Assembly: GCA_003024785.1 (NCBI GenBank)
Contig: PUQB01000286.1
Coordinates: forward strand, 117,836 to 181,835
DNA: 64,000 nt
Reading direction: 5' to 3'
From: Selaginella tamariscina
Taxonomy: Eukaryota > Streptophyta > Lycopodiopsida > Selaginellales > Selaginellaceae
Shown: positions 1 through 12,067 of the stretch, in pieces
Layout of the letters: each line of letters begins with the position of its first letter
How positions within the stretch are numbered: the first letter of the stretch is position 1
The notes under the pieces: generated by a model
Databases searched by the model: none
What the model saw: only the letters and a program-made list of their open reading frames with translations
Told to the model about the DNA's origin: nothing
Translations under genes and position numbers: made by a program

Positions 1-560
1 GACTTTGAAAATTTTGTGGCTACCTTTGAAGTTTGCTTTGGAGATCCCGATAAGTACCATTTGCATGCACAAAGTTACAAAAGCTCACACAAGGATCTCA
101 ACCAGCTTCCGTCTATGCATCCAAATTTTAGCAACTTTGCACGAACATTCCATGGACAAGACTGCATTGATTGAACACTTCCGTTTTGGGTTGAGGGATG
201 ACGTGAAGGACCTTCTCCTTACGTTACTGGATGCCCAAACATTAGCGGAGATCATGCAACAGGCCATTCACTGCGACAACCGCTTGTTCGTGTCGTGAGG
301 AAAAATCCCGTCAGCAATTTCTGCAAACCAATCCTGCAGCTATGGTACATACTCTTGTGACACCTTCTGGAGTAGTTCCTATGGAGGTTGAGAAATACAA
401 GTGTGGCTCACTTTCCTCTGTTGAGAAGCAACATCGCCACAGTAAGAATTATGTTTATATTGTGGTGAAGCAGGACATAAGGCGGCGGAATGTCCTATTA
501 AAGCCAGGAAGTTCAAGATGCGTGAAGTTGAAGCTGAAGTTAGTCGGAAAACTTTAATGT
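1..560 (+). pseudogene. A1 gag relic (C-terminal part)
   Basis: Reads the C-terminal half of the capsid-like gag domain (motif HFRFGLRDDVKDLLLTL near 178-228), then the zinc-knuckle region. The knuckle is damaged: the segment around 440-480 gives YIVVKQDIRRR where A3 has a CCHC motif, through indels and substitutions. The reading frame is interrupted near 297. The upstream half of gag lies outside the window. Confidence 0.85.
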
Positions 561-3500
561 TCACTTTTTTAGGAGCCACAAAGTTGGACGTAGGTGCAGG
601 CTCCATTGGTGCTGCTCATACCATTCCATCACTCAAGTTTTCTGTACACATTCATCTTAATAACCGAAGCTCAAGAGTTTGCCTGTTAGACACTGGTGCA
701 AATGCATGCTTCATGAATGACACTTTTGCAACTCAACATGGCATTCCGGTGGTGAAGTTGAAGCGTGCAGTTCCTGTAGAGGTGGCCAATGGTCGTTTAA
801 TTGCTTCTGGCGCAGTTACCTATGCTACCAAACCTCTCTCTTGTAGTCATGGTGCATTCAACTGTTCGATTTCCTTCACTTGATCAAGACTCGGTCGACT
901 CCCATCATTTTGGGCATGCATGGTTCGTTGTTGCAAATCCTCAGATCAATTGAAGTTAGGACGCTCACGTTTTCCTCTCCGGCAACTAGGATCAATCATG
1001 TACCTTCCTATGTGCAGGATACATCCTTAGTGTCTGAGGCAGTACAAACTACAGGATTGACCGTGCCTGTTCCTGTCAGTGTTGAAGACTCCTCCTTAAC
1101 AGGATTCACCTCATGTCAATTCCTCAGCACATCCGCAGGCTCTCTCTACTCCTATAAGTTTGCAGATTCCTGTACAGGTTTTCCAATCCTATATCAGTGT
1201 CGAAGGTTCCTCCTCAACAGGATCCACCTCCTATTGGTTTGTCAGCACACTCACAGGCTCTCCTCACTCCTGTGCATCCACGGACTTCTGTACAGGATTC
1301 TTCCAATCCTGTACACTTGTCAACATCCACACATGTTTCTCCCAATCCTGCCTCTTTTCATTACTCTTCTTCTGTTCCACCCCCAAGATCCTTCCTCTTT
1401 TTCAATCACACTCCCTCCTTCTCCTCTCCGAGTTCTTACCACTACCATGCATGAACTTGCCACTGATCCTCCTTTTCATCTTTTTGCCTTCCAAGTAACT
1501 CCTACGTCCTCTTCTACCTTTCATGTATCTAACTCCCCTGTTTTTCAATCTCCTTCTCCTGTTCCTTCTTCTTCTCCTTCTTCCCTGCCATCCAAGTATC
1601 ACTCCTTTCAGGACGTTTTTGATAAGCACAAGGTTGTAGTTCTTCCTGTTCACAGGTCCTACGACTGTCCTATCGATCTTATGGAAGGAAAGATCCACCA
1701 TTTGGACCGATTTATGCACTATCCTACAAATTGGAGGTTCTTCGTCAGTACATCGAGGAAAACTTGGCATCCGGGTTCATTCATCACTCAAATCCCTGCA
1801 GAAGCACCTATCTTCTTTGTCAAGAAGAAAGATGGGAGTTTACATTTGGTTGTGGACTATAAAGTTTTGAATCAAGTCACCATTCGAAACCAGTACCCGT
1901 TGCCATTGATCTCGGAACTTCTCGATCGGTTGCAAGGAGCAAAGGTGTTCATGAAGATTGACTTACGAGGGGCTTACAATCTTGTACGGATTCATCCATG
2001 CATGAGTGAAAGACCGCCTTTTGTACAAGGTATGGACACTTCGAGTACACGGTGATGCCTTTCGGATTTACCAATGCCCCAACCGTGTTCCAACACATGG
2101 CGAATGACATCTTTCGTGACTTCTTAGACCAGTTTGTGGTAATTATCTCGATGACATTTTGATTTTCTCCAAGGACCGGGCAGCTCATGACAAGCATGTA
2201 TGACTAGTCCTACAAAGGCTTCGCGAGCATGGCATGTATGCGAAGTTGGAGAAGTGTTTATTCGACAAGGATACTGTGGAGTTCTTGGGCTACATCGTCT
2301 TCCTGCTGGCATTTTCATGGACATGCACAAGGTGAAGACTATCGCGGAGTGAGAGGGCCCAAGTCTGTACAGATGTACAATGTTTCCTTGGCTTTGCAAA
2401 CTTCTACAAGTGTTTCATACAGGACTTCTCCAAGCGTGTACTTCCACTCATAGAACTCATTAAGTGCATAGAAGTGTTCTCTTGGTTCGACAAGGCGGAA
2501 CATGCATTCACAACACTCAAGGACGCCTTCACGACAACTCCAATTTTAGCACATCCTGATCCTTCTCATCCCTTCTTTGTTAAAGCAGATGCCTCGGATT
2601 TTGTAGTAAGCTTTGTTCTATCACAAGTTGGAGAAGACAAGTTATTTCATCCTGTAGCTTTTCACTCTCGTAAGTTCCTTTTGGCGGAGATCAATTACAA
2701 GATTCATGACAAGGAACTCAAGGCCATTGTGGATTCGTTGAAGAGTGGCGGCATTTCCTGGAGGATGCTGCGCATTCTGTATAAGTTCTTACGGATCGCA
2801 AGAACCTGGAGTATTTTCAAATAGCTCGAGTTCTCAGTCGGCGAGGCGGATGCATTGTCTAGGCGCTCTTACCTTCCACTGACCCCGGGGAATCCTGCAT
2901 ATGACTGTCAAAAGCAAGTGTTGTTGGGTCCTAATCGACTTCGGCTTGTAGCACTACAATTCATCAGGCTCCAGCACATTCCACACTCCTACATGACATC
3001 CATTTGCAGTTGGCTACAGACGACTTGGCAAGGAATGTGTTTTCACATTAGTCTGACATCGCAAGTTTCTCTTCCTCCAGTTCCGTACAGACTACAAGTT
3101 GTTTGCCATACAGGACGGACTCCTATACCGGGAAGGTCTCTTGTAAGTTCCTGTTGGTGTTTGCAGGACTCGTGTGGTACAAGATTTCATGATACCTTGG
3201 CTACATGACATTTTGGTGTGGTCAAGATAGTTGAGTTGGTGACTCGCAACTATTGGTGGCTTGGGTTGCGAGATTTTGTGGACAAGTTTGTACGGAGTTA
3301 TGACACCTACAATAGGTCGAAGATGCCTCGTCACGCGCCCTCTAGTCTTCTTCATTCTCTTCTTGTTCCTTTTGCTCCTTGGAGATTCATTTTTATGAAT
3401 TTCCTCATAGATCTTCCTCCTCGTGGATTTGATGCAGTTCTTGTGGTGGTTGACCGTTTCATCAAACATGCTCATTTCCTACCATGTAACAAGACGGCTA

Positions 3501-4340
3501 CAGGCCAAACAACTGCTAAGTTGGTGATCCGTGAAGTGTTCTGACATTATGGTCTTCATGAGAGCATTGTTTCTAATCGAGGCCCATAATTCATGTCCAG
3601 ATTTTGGCGAGAGTTTCTATGGAGTTTACAAGTTAAAGCGGATCTTTCTTCAGGATACCTATCCACAAACTGATGGGCAGTCAGAACGCATGATTCAGAC
3701 CTTGAAGTAATATCTTCGCTGTTTCATCAGTTACTAACAGGACAATTGGTTGGACCTTCTTCTGATGGCGGAGTTTACCTACAACAACTCCGTTCACACA
3801 TCTACAGGCTAGACACATTTCTTTCCTCTTACATGCTACCATCCACGTTTTGACTTTGCTCCTTCTGCTTTTTCCTTCTTCCGCTTATGCAGTACAGAAT
3901 CGTCTCCACATCTTCCTCAGGTACATGAGGATCTCTGGGTTCATCTTCAGCAAGCACAGGAATGGTACAAGCATCATACTGATGCTCATCGTCAATCGGC
4001 ACCTGCATACAAGATTGGTGATCTCGTGTGGCTTCTTCGTCAGCATATTCGCACCAACATGCCTTCTTCTAAGTTGGATTTTCAACGATTGGGCCCTTAC
4101 AGGATTGCGGCTGAGGTCAATCCTTTAACTTTCCGACTCGAGTTACCATCTACGGTGAAACTTCATCCTGTGTTTCACACCTCTTTGTTGGAGCCGTATC
4201 ATCCTTCTTCTCTTCCTGGTCGTACTTCTTCTCCTCCCCCTCCTGTGGTCATTGACGGTGAACCTGAGTACGAAGTTGTAACCATCCTTGATTCTCGTCT
4301 TCATCGCCGGCAACTTCAATACTTGGTGGATTGAAAAAGT
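561..4340 (+). pseudogene. A1 pol relic (protease, RT, RNase H, integrase, chromodomain)
   Basis: The protease motif LLDTGANACF is readable near 685-715. The longest open stretch (880-2055, 391 aa) covers the low-complexity linker and the RT N-terminus, including the [15 protein letters not shown] motif, and then loses frame. RNase H is readable at 2474-2824 and the integrase core around 3430-3540. The integrase C-terminal part and the chromodomain start are at 4026-4334; the chromodomain is cut by a stop after YLVD. It is non-functional, but it shows what A3 has lost at its 3' end. Confidence 0.88.
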
Positions 4341-4475
4341 TATTTGCTACCGATCACACTTGAGAACCTGCATCTAACTTACTCCATGCTTCTTCCAAAG
4401 TTGCTGCTTTCCATCGGCGTTGTCCTACTAAACCAGGTCCCAAGACTATGGAACTCATCCTTAAGGAGGAGGTGC

Positions 4476-4898
4476 TATCACGACCCGATACAGGATGCAG
4501 GATACAGGATATGCCTAAGGATATACCTACTAGATATGCTTGCAGGATATTCCTACAAGATATGCCTGTAGGATATTCCTACAGGATATTCCTATAGGAT
4601 ATACTACAAGATATGCCTAGAGGATAAGGGTCACTATTTTTAGCTCATGACCAGATTAGCTTGGAGTGTGAGCATAAAAGCTCCAACCTAATTATTGTAC
4701 AATAAGTTACTATCAACACCAGTCTTTTTTACGATCAATCTTGTCTTGTTTTGTTCTTGTCTTGTTTTACTCCTTGCCTCCTGCTCTTGTCTTGTTCCTG
4801 GTTCCTAATTATTGTCATGCTCTAGTCCTGCTTCTGAGTTAATCTTCCTTGTTCTCGAAATCCTGCTCACTTCCTTGTTCCTAGATCATGGCTTGACA
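4476..4898 (+). repeat. A1 3' LTR (423 bp)
   Basis: Starts TATCACGACCCGATAC (TG changed to TA) directly after the polypurine tract and ends GGCTTGACA. It carries the family TATA-like box ATAAAAG at 4674-4680 and, 30 nt on, AGTTACTATCAA (4705-4716), the predicted transcript start. It is shorter than the 616-637 bp of the other copies because the RY-motif block in U3 and part of the CAGGAT-rich repeats are missing. Confidence 0.88.
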
Positions 4899-5400
4899 AA
4901 TGCCCCTTTGGAACCTACTAATGAAACCCATCAGCCAAGATCCCACGTTCATAGTTGGATAAGAACACCAAATTTGGAACTTGGTAACAAAAACCCGTCA
5001 GCTAAGATCCCATGCACATAGTTAGACAAAGACACAAATTTGGAACTTGGTAACGAAAACCCGTCAATCAAGATCCCACGCTCATAGTTGGACATTTTGG
5101 ATCGTTGAGATTTTGACCCACATATTGAATAGAATGTCATTGAATAGACTCCGAGTCTTCTTGCAAGATCAGCACCTAAACCAATATTTGAAGCCTCAAT
5201 ACAAAGAATAAAAGAACGAAATACATCAGGGTGATGGAGAAGAGGTGCAGTGGTTAAAAGGTGAATAAGAGACTCAAAGGAAAATTGACACTTAGAAGAC
5301 CGTGAGACAAAAAAAAAAAAGAAATGAAGCAAAGCAAAATAATGGAGTTGTTCCATCAGCCAAATGTGGAACAAACTGTGCCCAATAATTCACCTTGCCT
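4899..5400 (-). pseudogene. Relic of another Ty3/gypsy pol (RT/RNase H boundary)
   Basis: On the minus strand an open stretch (5374 down to 4949) reads FESLIHLLTTAPLLHHPDV, then EASNIGLGADLARR, then YERGIL. This has the layout of the gypsy RT-RNase H junction, where a 'TTAPVL..PD' segment is followed by 'TDAS..G.GAVL.Q'. The catalytic Asp of RNase H is replaced by Glu. It does not belong to family A, whose equivalent segment differs. An A-rich run at 5310-5321 encodes poly-Phe and breaks the domain. Confidence 0.6.
4923..5096. repeat. About 2.6 tandem copies of a 66-67 bp unit
   Basis: Units begin AAACCCATCAG (about 4924), AAACCCGTCAG (about 4990) and AAACCCGTCAA (about 5057), each followed by a diverged copy of AAGATCCCACGTTCATAG. 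They lie in the minus-strand pol relic and give a repeated GILxDGFxLPSSKF peptide, so the duplication happened inside the old coding region or after its decay. Confidence 0.8.
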
Positions 5401-6365
5401 AAAAATTATTGAAGTTCATGATGTATTTTTGGAATCAAGAACTCCATTGCATAGATCTTTGTTATATTTAGATGAACACCCATGAGAAATAACAACCCCT
5501 AAATACGACCAAACTTTCAATTTAATAATTTCAGTATCAGTCAATATTGTCACAATTGTAATAAGAACTGGTCCATGTGAGTCAAATGTACCAATTGAAT
5601 GCATGAAAAGATCGTCTTAAAACTCATTTATTCCATTATGAACAAGGAATGTTTAGTATTCCACAAGCTCCATGCTTATTTTACAGTTTTTTTTTACATT
5701 GGTTGAATGTGATCATGTTGCAATTCATTCAATGCTAAAGAAGAAGCATCTGATGGTGCAATGGTCATTAGCATCACAATTTGTCATTGTCTAAGTTCTT
5801 CAATAGATAATGTGGATGTTTTATCACAGGCACTAGTTGTTGTGAATGTTCTATTATCTTTACAACCCACACCATTGCCTAGTCCCACGAAATTATAAAG
5901 TCAATGGATAATAAATGCACTTAAAACTTATGAGTTCATAGTAATTATTGATGTTGGTTTTTGAAACCATGTTGCAAAATTCATGATGTTAAATGATCTT
6001 TTTTTATTTTATGAGACTAACTAGAACATGTATTTCACCTTAGTTGGCAATGCTGTCATATTATGTACTTCTTCATGCTTTCCCTCTTTCTAATCATCTT
6101 GGGTTTCACCACAAAGAAATTACGTTCTTGGTTTTATGAGCCTCATCTCTCTGACATGATCTTCATTAATAGCTACAAGCATGTTATCTATGTAAAGTTC
6201 AAAATCATCAATCCATCCTCCTAGTGGTATATTCAAGTCCATCGTCTTTTTGAGTTAATTGTATATGATTGTTTTCAACAATGATAATAGGGAATACATA
6301 TGCTATTATTTTGTTGGACTACTTGGCATAGTATGTGAAGGTCTGGGCTCTTCCAAGGCCAAGGC
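5400..6365 (-). other. Spacer with a probable Ty1/copia RT relic (minus strand)
   Basis: No intact gene. On the minus strand near 6230-6120 a short stretch reads FELYIDNMLVAINEDHV. This resembles the copia RT catalytic segment (usual form LLLYVDDMLIA), with one catalytic Asp changed to Asn. The rest of the stretch is AT-rich with many stops. A2 is inserted at its right end, and the same sequence resumes at 12705. Confidence 0.4.
6361..6365. repeat. Target-site duplication of A2, left copy (AAGGC)
   Basis: AAGGC directly precedes the left LTR and AAGGC directly follows the right LTR (12705-12709). Five bases is the usual duplication size for Ty3/gypsy integrases. Confidence 0.92.
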
Positions 6366-6982
6366 TGTCAAGCCACGATCCAGGAACCAGGAAGAGAGCA
6401 GGATTCCAAGAACAAGGAGGCTTGACTCAGGAGCAAGACAGAGAGCATGACAAGAACTAGGAATTCAGGAGCAAGACCAAGCGTAGGACAGGATCCAGGA
6501 ACAAGACAGGAATAGGATAGGATCCGGGAGCAAGACAGGAAGGCCCAAGACAGGATCCAGGAACAAGACAGGAACATGACAGGATCTAGGAACAGGATAG
6601 GATCCGGAACAGGAGCAGGACAGGATCCAGGAACAAGACAAGGAGAGAACAAGCAAGACAAAATAAGACAAGACAAGATTGATCGTAGTAAGACTTGTGT
6701 TGATAATAACTAATTGTACAAAATTAGGCTGGAGCTTTTATGCTCACAACTCCAAGAGCTAATCTAGGCATGAGTGCTAAAAGTGGTTGCATGCATGTAA
6801 AAGTGGCTGCATGCATGCAGAGGCTAAGATGAGTCCACATGTCCCTTATCCTCTAGGCATATCCTGTGGTATATCCTGTAGGAATATCCTACAATCGTAT
6901 CCTATATCCGGAATCCCTATAGGAATATCCTACAACCCGTATCTTGTATCCGGAATCCTGTATCCTGTATCGAGTCGTGACA
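6366..6982 (-). repeat. A2 3' LTR (617 bp)
   Basis: Plus-strand ends TGTCAAGCC...GTCGTGACA. It contains GGATCCAGGAACAAGACAGG-type short repeats (about 6465-6660), the TATA-like box read on the minus strand near 6735, two TGCATGCATG motifs near 6790-6820 and the CAGGATAT-rich block near 6850-6970. The polypurine tract, on the minus strand, abuts it at 6983-6996. Confidence 0.93.
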
Positions 6983-6996
6983 GCACCTCCTCCCTA

Positions 6997-9900
6997 AAGA
7001 CGAGTTTTAAGAGTCTTAGGACCTGGTTTAGCAGGATAATGCCGATGGAAGGCAGCAACTTTGGAAGAAGCATAGAGTAAGTTGGATGCATGTTCCCCAA
7101 GTGCGATCAGTAGGCAAATAACCTTTTCAATCCACCAAGTATTGGAGTTGGCGGCGATGAAGACGAGAATCAAGGATGGCTGCAACTTCGTACTCAGGTT
7201 CAGTGTCAATGACCACATGAGGGGAGGAGAAGAAGCACGACCGGGAATAGAAGAAGGATGATACGGCTTCAACAAGGAGGTGTGAAACACAGGATGAAGT
7301 TTCACCGTAGATGGTAACTCGAGTCGGAAAGCTACAGGATTGACCTCCGCCACAATCCTGTAAGGGCCCAATCATTGAAAATCCAACTTAGAAGAAGGCC
7401 TATTGGTGCAAATATGCGACGAAGAAGCCACATGAGAATCACCAATCTTGTATGCAGGTGCCGGCTGACGGTGAGCATCAACATGATGCTTGTATTGTTC
7501 CTGTGCCTATTGAAGATGAACTCGGAGATCATCTTGTACCTGACGAAGATGCTAGAGACGATCTTGTACTGCAGGAGCGGAAGAAGGAGAAGCGGGAGGA
7601 GCAAAGTCAAAACGTGGATGGTGGCCTGTAAGAGCAAAGAAAGGTGTTTGTCATGTAGATGCGTGAACAGAGTTGTTGTAGGCAAACTCCGCCATTGGAA
7701 GAAGGTCCAACCAGTTGTCCTGCTGGTAATTAATGAAGCAACAAAGATACTGTTCCAAGGTCTGAATTGTGCGTTTAGATTGCCCATCAGTTTGCGGATG
7801 ATATCCTGAAGAAAGATCCACTTTAACCTGTAGACTCCGAAGAAGCTCTCGCCAAAACTTGGACATGAATTGTGGACCTCGATCAGAAACAATGCTCATG
7901 AAGACCATGATGTCGGAACACTTCACATCACCAACTCAGCAGTTGTTTGACCTGTAGCTGTCTTGTTGCAGGGTAGGAAATGAGCCTGCTTGGTGAAACG
8001 GTCAACCACCACAAGAACTGCATCGAATCTACAAGGAGGAAAATCTGTGAGGAAAATCTATAGAAATGGATCTCCAAGGAGCAGAAGGAACAGGAAGAGG
8101 ACAAAGAAGACCAGAGGGTGCATGATGAGGCATCTTCGACCTGTTACAAGTGTCACAACTCCGTACAAACCTTTCCACAAAACCTCGCAACCAGGCCACC
8201 AATAGTTACGAGTCACCAACTCCACTGTCTTGGCCACATCAAAATGTCATGTAGCCGGGGTATCATGACAATCCTGTACCACATGAGTCCTAAAAATACC
8301 AACAGGAACGTATAGGAGACCTTCCCGGTACAGGAGTCCATCCTGTATGGCGAACAACTTGTAGTCTGAATGGGAATGGAGGCAGAGGAACTTGCAATGT
8401 CAGGATGAATGTGTGAGAACACATTCTTTGCCAAATCGTCTGTAGCCAACTGCGAATGGATGTTCTGTAGGAGTGTTGAATTTGCTGGAGCCTGATGAAC
8501 ATGTAGTGCCACAAGCCGGAATTGATCAGGACCCAACAACACTTGCCTTTGACAATCATATGCAGGATTGCCCGGGGTCGGTGCAAGGTAAGAGCGCCTA
8601 GACAATGCATCCGCCTTGCCATTTCGAAACCGTGCCTGTAGACGATGAAGAAATCAAAACATGATAGGAACTCCGCCCACCTAGCCTGTCATCAACTGAG
8701 AACTCGAGCCGTTTGAAAATACTCCAGGTTCTTGCGATCCGTAAGAACTTGTACAGGATGCGCAGCACCTTCCAGGAAATGCCGCCACTCCTTAAATGAA
8801 TCCACAATGGCCTTGAGTTCCTTGTCATAAATCTCGTAATTGATCTCCGCCGAAAGGAACTTATGAAAGTGAAAAGCTACAGGATGAAGCAACTTGTCTT
8901 CTCCAACTTATGATAGGACGAATCCTACTGCAAAATCCGAGGCATCTACTTCAACGAAGAAAGGACGAGAAGGGTCACGATGTGCTAAAATCGGAGTTGT
9001 CATGAAGGCGTCCTTGAGTGTTGTGAATGCATGTTCCGCCTTGTCGGACCAAGAGAAAACCCCTGTGCAACTTGGTGAGTTCCGTGAGTGGAAGTACACG
9101 CTTGAAGAAGTCCTGTATGAACCGCATGTAGAAGTTTGCAAAGTCAAGGAAACATTGTACATCTCGTACAGACTTGGGCCTCTCTCACTCCACGATGGTC
9201 TTCAACGAATCCATACAAGGTTGTAGGCCCTCGTAAGCCGATCTTCGTGAACACCTTCCAGGCGATGAGTGAAAGACCGCCTTTCGTACAAGGTATGGAC
9301 ACTTTGAGTACATGGTGATGCCCTTCGGCCTTACCAATGCCCCATCCGTGTTCCAACACATGGTGAACGACATCTTTTGTGACTTCTTGGACCAGTTTGT
9401 GGTGATCTACCTCGACGACATTTTGATTTTCTCCAAGGACCAGGCGGCACATGACAAGCACGTGCGATTAGTTCTACAGCGGCTTCGCGAGCATGGCCTG
9501 TACGCAAAGTTGGAGAAGTGTTTTTTCGACAGGGTTTCTGTGGAGTTCTTGGGCTACATCGTCTCTCCTGCTGGCGTTTCCATGGACATGCACAAGGCTC
9601 GTAGCCAATTGAGAAGTTCCGGGATCAATGGCAACGGGTACCAGTTTTGAATGGTGACTTGATTCAAAACCCCTGTAGTCCATAACCAAACGTAAACTCC
9701 CATCCTTCTTCTTGACAAAGAAGATAGGTGCTCCTGCATGGGACTTTGAGTGACGAATGAAGCCGGATGCCAAGTTGTCCTCGATGTACTAACGAAGAAC
9801 CTCCAATTCTGTGGGTGACAGTGCATAAATTGGTCTGAACGGTGGAGTTTTTCCTTCCACAAGATCAATGGGACAGTCGTAGGACCTGTGAATAGGAAGA

Positions 9901-10260
9901 ACTGCAGCCTTGTGCTTGTCAACAACGTCCTGAAATGAGTGATACCTGGATGGTAGAAAAGAAGGAGAAGGAGGAGGAGAAGGAGAGGAGAAGGAGAGGG
10001 AGATTGGAAAACAGAAGAGTCAGACACAGGAAAGGTAGAAGAGGACGTAGGAGTTACTTGAAAGGCAAAAAGGTGGAAAGGAGTAGGATCAGTGGCAAGT
10101 TCATGCATGGTAGTGGTAAGAACTCGGAGAGGAGAAGGAGGGAGCTGTGACTGAAAAAGAGGAAGGATCTTGGGAGGTGGAACAGAAGCAGAGTAACAGA
10201 AAGAGACGGGATTGGGAAAAACATGTGTGGATGTTGACAAGTGTACAGGATTGGAAGAAT
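6997..10260 (-). pseudogene. A2 pol relic (linker, RT, RNase H, integrase, chromodomain)
   Basis: Minus-strand pieces align in order with A3 pol. The linker and RT start lie at 10240-9598, RNase H at 9162-8692, the integrase zinc-finger and core at about 8230-7651, and the C-terminal part with chromodomain at about 7400-7010 (EPEYEV..ILDSRLHRRQLQYLVD, then a frame change). It is fragmented by frameshifts and by the inverted RT block. The chromodomain assigns the family to chromoviruses. Confidence 0.9.
9257..9597 (+). other. Inverted and displaced RT segment inside A2
   Basis: This 341-bp block reads RT in the plus direction ([17 protein letters not shown]-type motif, then [14 protein letters not shown]) while all flanking A2 sequence is minus. 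Compared with A3 it equals 16182-16516. The RT segment that should lie beyond it (ending GTGAACACCTT) is found on its left side at about 9204-9256, and the remainder resumes at 9598. So the block was both flipped and moved into its neighbour, not simply inverted in place. Confidence 0.9.
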
Positions 10261-11973
10261 CCTATACAGGAGTTCGTGGTTGCGCAGGAGTGGGGAAATC
10301 CTGCGAATGTGCTGACGAACCAACAGGAGGTGGATCTTGTTGAGGAACCTTCGACACTAATACAAGATTGGAAGAACCCTGTATAAGAGACCGCAAACTT
10401 ACAGGAGTGGAGAGAGCATGTGGATGTGCTGAGGAACAGACATGAGGTGAATCCTGTCGAGGAGGAGTCTCCAACACTGCTACAGGAACAAGCACGGTCA
10501 ATCCTGTAGCTTGTACTACCTCAAATACTAAGGATGTATCCTGCACGCAGGAAGGTACGGGATTGATCCTGGCTGTCGGAGAGGAAAACGTGAGCGTCCT
10601 AGACCTCCAGTTGATCTGCGGGTTTGCAATAATAAACCATGGCATGCCCAAAATGATGGGAGTCGACCGAGTCTTGATCAAGTTGAAGGAAATTGAAAAG
10701 TTGAATGTGCCATGACTACAAGAGAGAGGTTCGGTAGCATGGGTAACAGCGCTAGAAGCAATCAGACGCCCATCGACCACCTCTACAGGAACTGCACGCT
10801 TCAACTTTACCACCGAAATGCCATGTTGAATTGCAAAAGCGTCATCCATGAAGTATGCATTTGCACCAGTGTCTAACAGGGCAAACTCCTTGAACTCTCG
10901 ATTATTAAGATGAATGTGTATAGGAAACTTAAGTGATGGAATGGTATGAGCAGCACCAATAGAGCCTGCACCTACGTTCAACTTTGCGGTTCCTAGACGA
11001 AGTGGACATTGAAGTTTTCCGACTGAAACTTTAACTTCAACTTCACGCGTCTTGAACTTCCTGGCTTTAATAGGACATTCTGCCACCTTGTGTCCTGCTT
11101 CACCACAATACAAGCATAGGTTCTCACTGCGGCGACGTTGCTTCTCAGCAGCGGAAAGAGAGCCACATTTGGATTTCTCAACCTCCATAGGAACTACTCC
11201 AGAAGGTGGTGCTGAAATATGTACCACAGCTGCAGGATTGGTTTGCAGGAACTGCTAACGGGATCTTTCTTGATGACGCTCGAACAAATGGTTGTCGCAA
11301 CGAACAACTTGTTGCATGATCTCTGCTAATGTTTGGGCATCCGGTAACGTAAGGAGAAGGTCCTTCACGTCATTCCTCAACCCAAAACGGAAGTGTTCGA
11401 TCAATGTAGTCTCGTCCCATGGAATGTTTGTGCAAAGTTGTTGAAATTCGGATGCATAGACGAAAGTTGGTCGGGATCCTTGAGTGAGCTTCCGTAACTT
11501 TGTACATGTGGAACGGTACTTATCAGGATCTCCAAAAGCATGCTTCAAAGGCAGCCACGAAACCTTCAAAGTCTTGCATCAATGAGTCGTCACGCTCCAG
11601 CAAGGGGACAACCCAAGCTCGTGAAGATCCACTTAGTAAGGATGCCAAAAGACCCACCTTTTGTGCATCAGTCGAGTAGCGGCGTGGTTTGCATGCGGAT
11701 CAAGAGTCGGATTTGATTCAGGAAACCTTGGAAATCAGCACGATTGTCACCGAACTTTTCTGGCATGCTGATCTTTGGCTCTGAAGAAAAGTTCGATGAA
11801 GAGGGAACCACCGATGCCTGAGAGAGAGCCTGCGCAGCAGCCTTGGAGGATGCATCAGCAGCTGCATGCGCCGCATTGGTGGAACCTTACAGATCGGTAA
11901 CCACTTGGCGCAAAGTGGCTAGCTTATGAAGCAACATTTGGTGCTCGCATTGAAAATGCTCAAACTCAGTCAT
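10261..11973 (-). pseudogene. A2 gag-protease relic
   Basis: The start ATG lies at 11973-11971 (MTEFEHFQCEH). An in-frame TAG near 11255 and indels upstream break gag. From 11227 down to 10262 a 321-aa frame is open and contains the knuckle CLYCGEAGHKVAEC and the protease motif LLDTGANAYF. Unlike A3, gag and protease are in one frame here, which bears on how the family normally joins gag to pol. Confidence 0.88.
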
Positions 11974-12052
11974 GATCTATGAAAGAAAAGGAGGAAACGA
12001 AGGAAAAGAATCAAGGAAAAAAAAGTAGCTGGAAAACGGAGAGCTATGAAAG

Positions 12053-12067
12053 GAATTACTATCAAAC
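12053..12067 (-). promoter_or_regulatory. A2 self-complementary primer-binding site
   Basis: Read on the minus strand, the sequence next to the 5' LTR is GTTTGATAGTAATTCC. It pairs with the predicted transcript start inside the LTR (12420 down to 12408) at 12 of 13 positions if two G-U pairs are allowed. It does not begin with TGG, as a tRNA-primed site would. Confidence 0.6.

Larger units (their letters stand above)
1..4898 (+). mobile_element. A1: decayed chromodomain Ty3/gypsy element, 5' truncated by window edge
   Basis: A degenerate copy of the family seen intact at 13015-18883, entering the window inside gag. In order it shows gag (1-560), protease (about 590-880), a Ser/Pro-rich linker, RT (about 1600-2400), RNase H (about 2470-2870), integrase (about 3180-4130) and a chromodomain start ending in a QYLVD motif near 4334. 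It ends in a 3' LTR (4476-4898). Frames change many times and stops are frequent, so no full protein can be made. The polypurine tract AAGGAGGAGGTGC sits directly before the LTR. Identification rests on base-level similarity to A3 over its whole length. Confidence 0.93.

Noticed and set aside
1402-1770. Arg-rich 122-aa minus-strand frame
   Set aside because: Antisense shadow of the Pro/Ser-rich pol linker of A1.
6368-6676. 102-aa and 68-aa minus-strand frames rich in Ser, Cys, Leu and Pro
   Set aside because: They are translations of the LTR short tandem repeats (GGATCCAGGAACAAGACAGG type); the same frames recur at 12082-12432 only because it is the same LTR.
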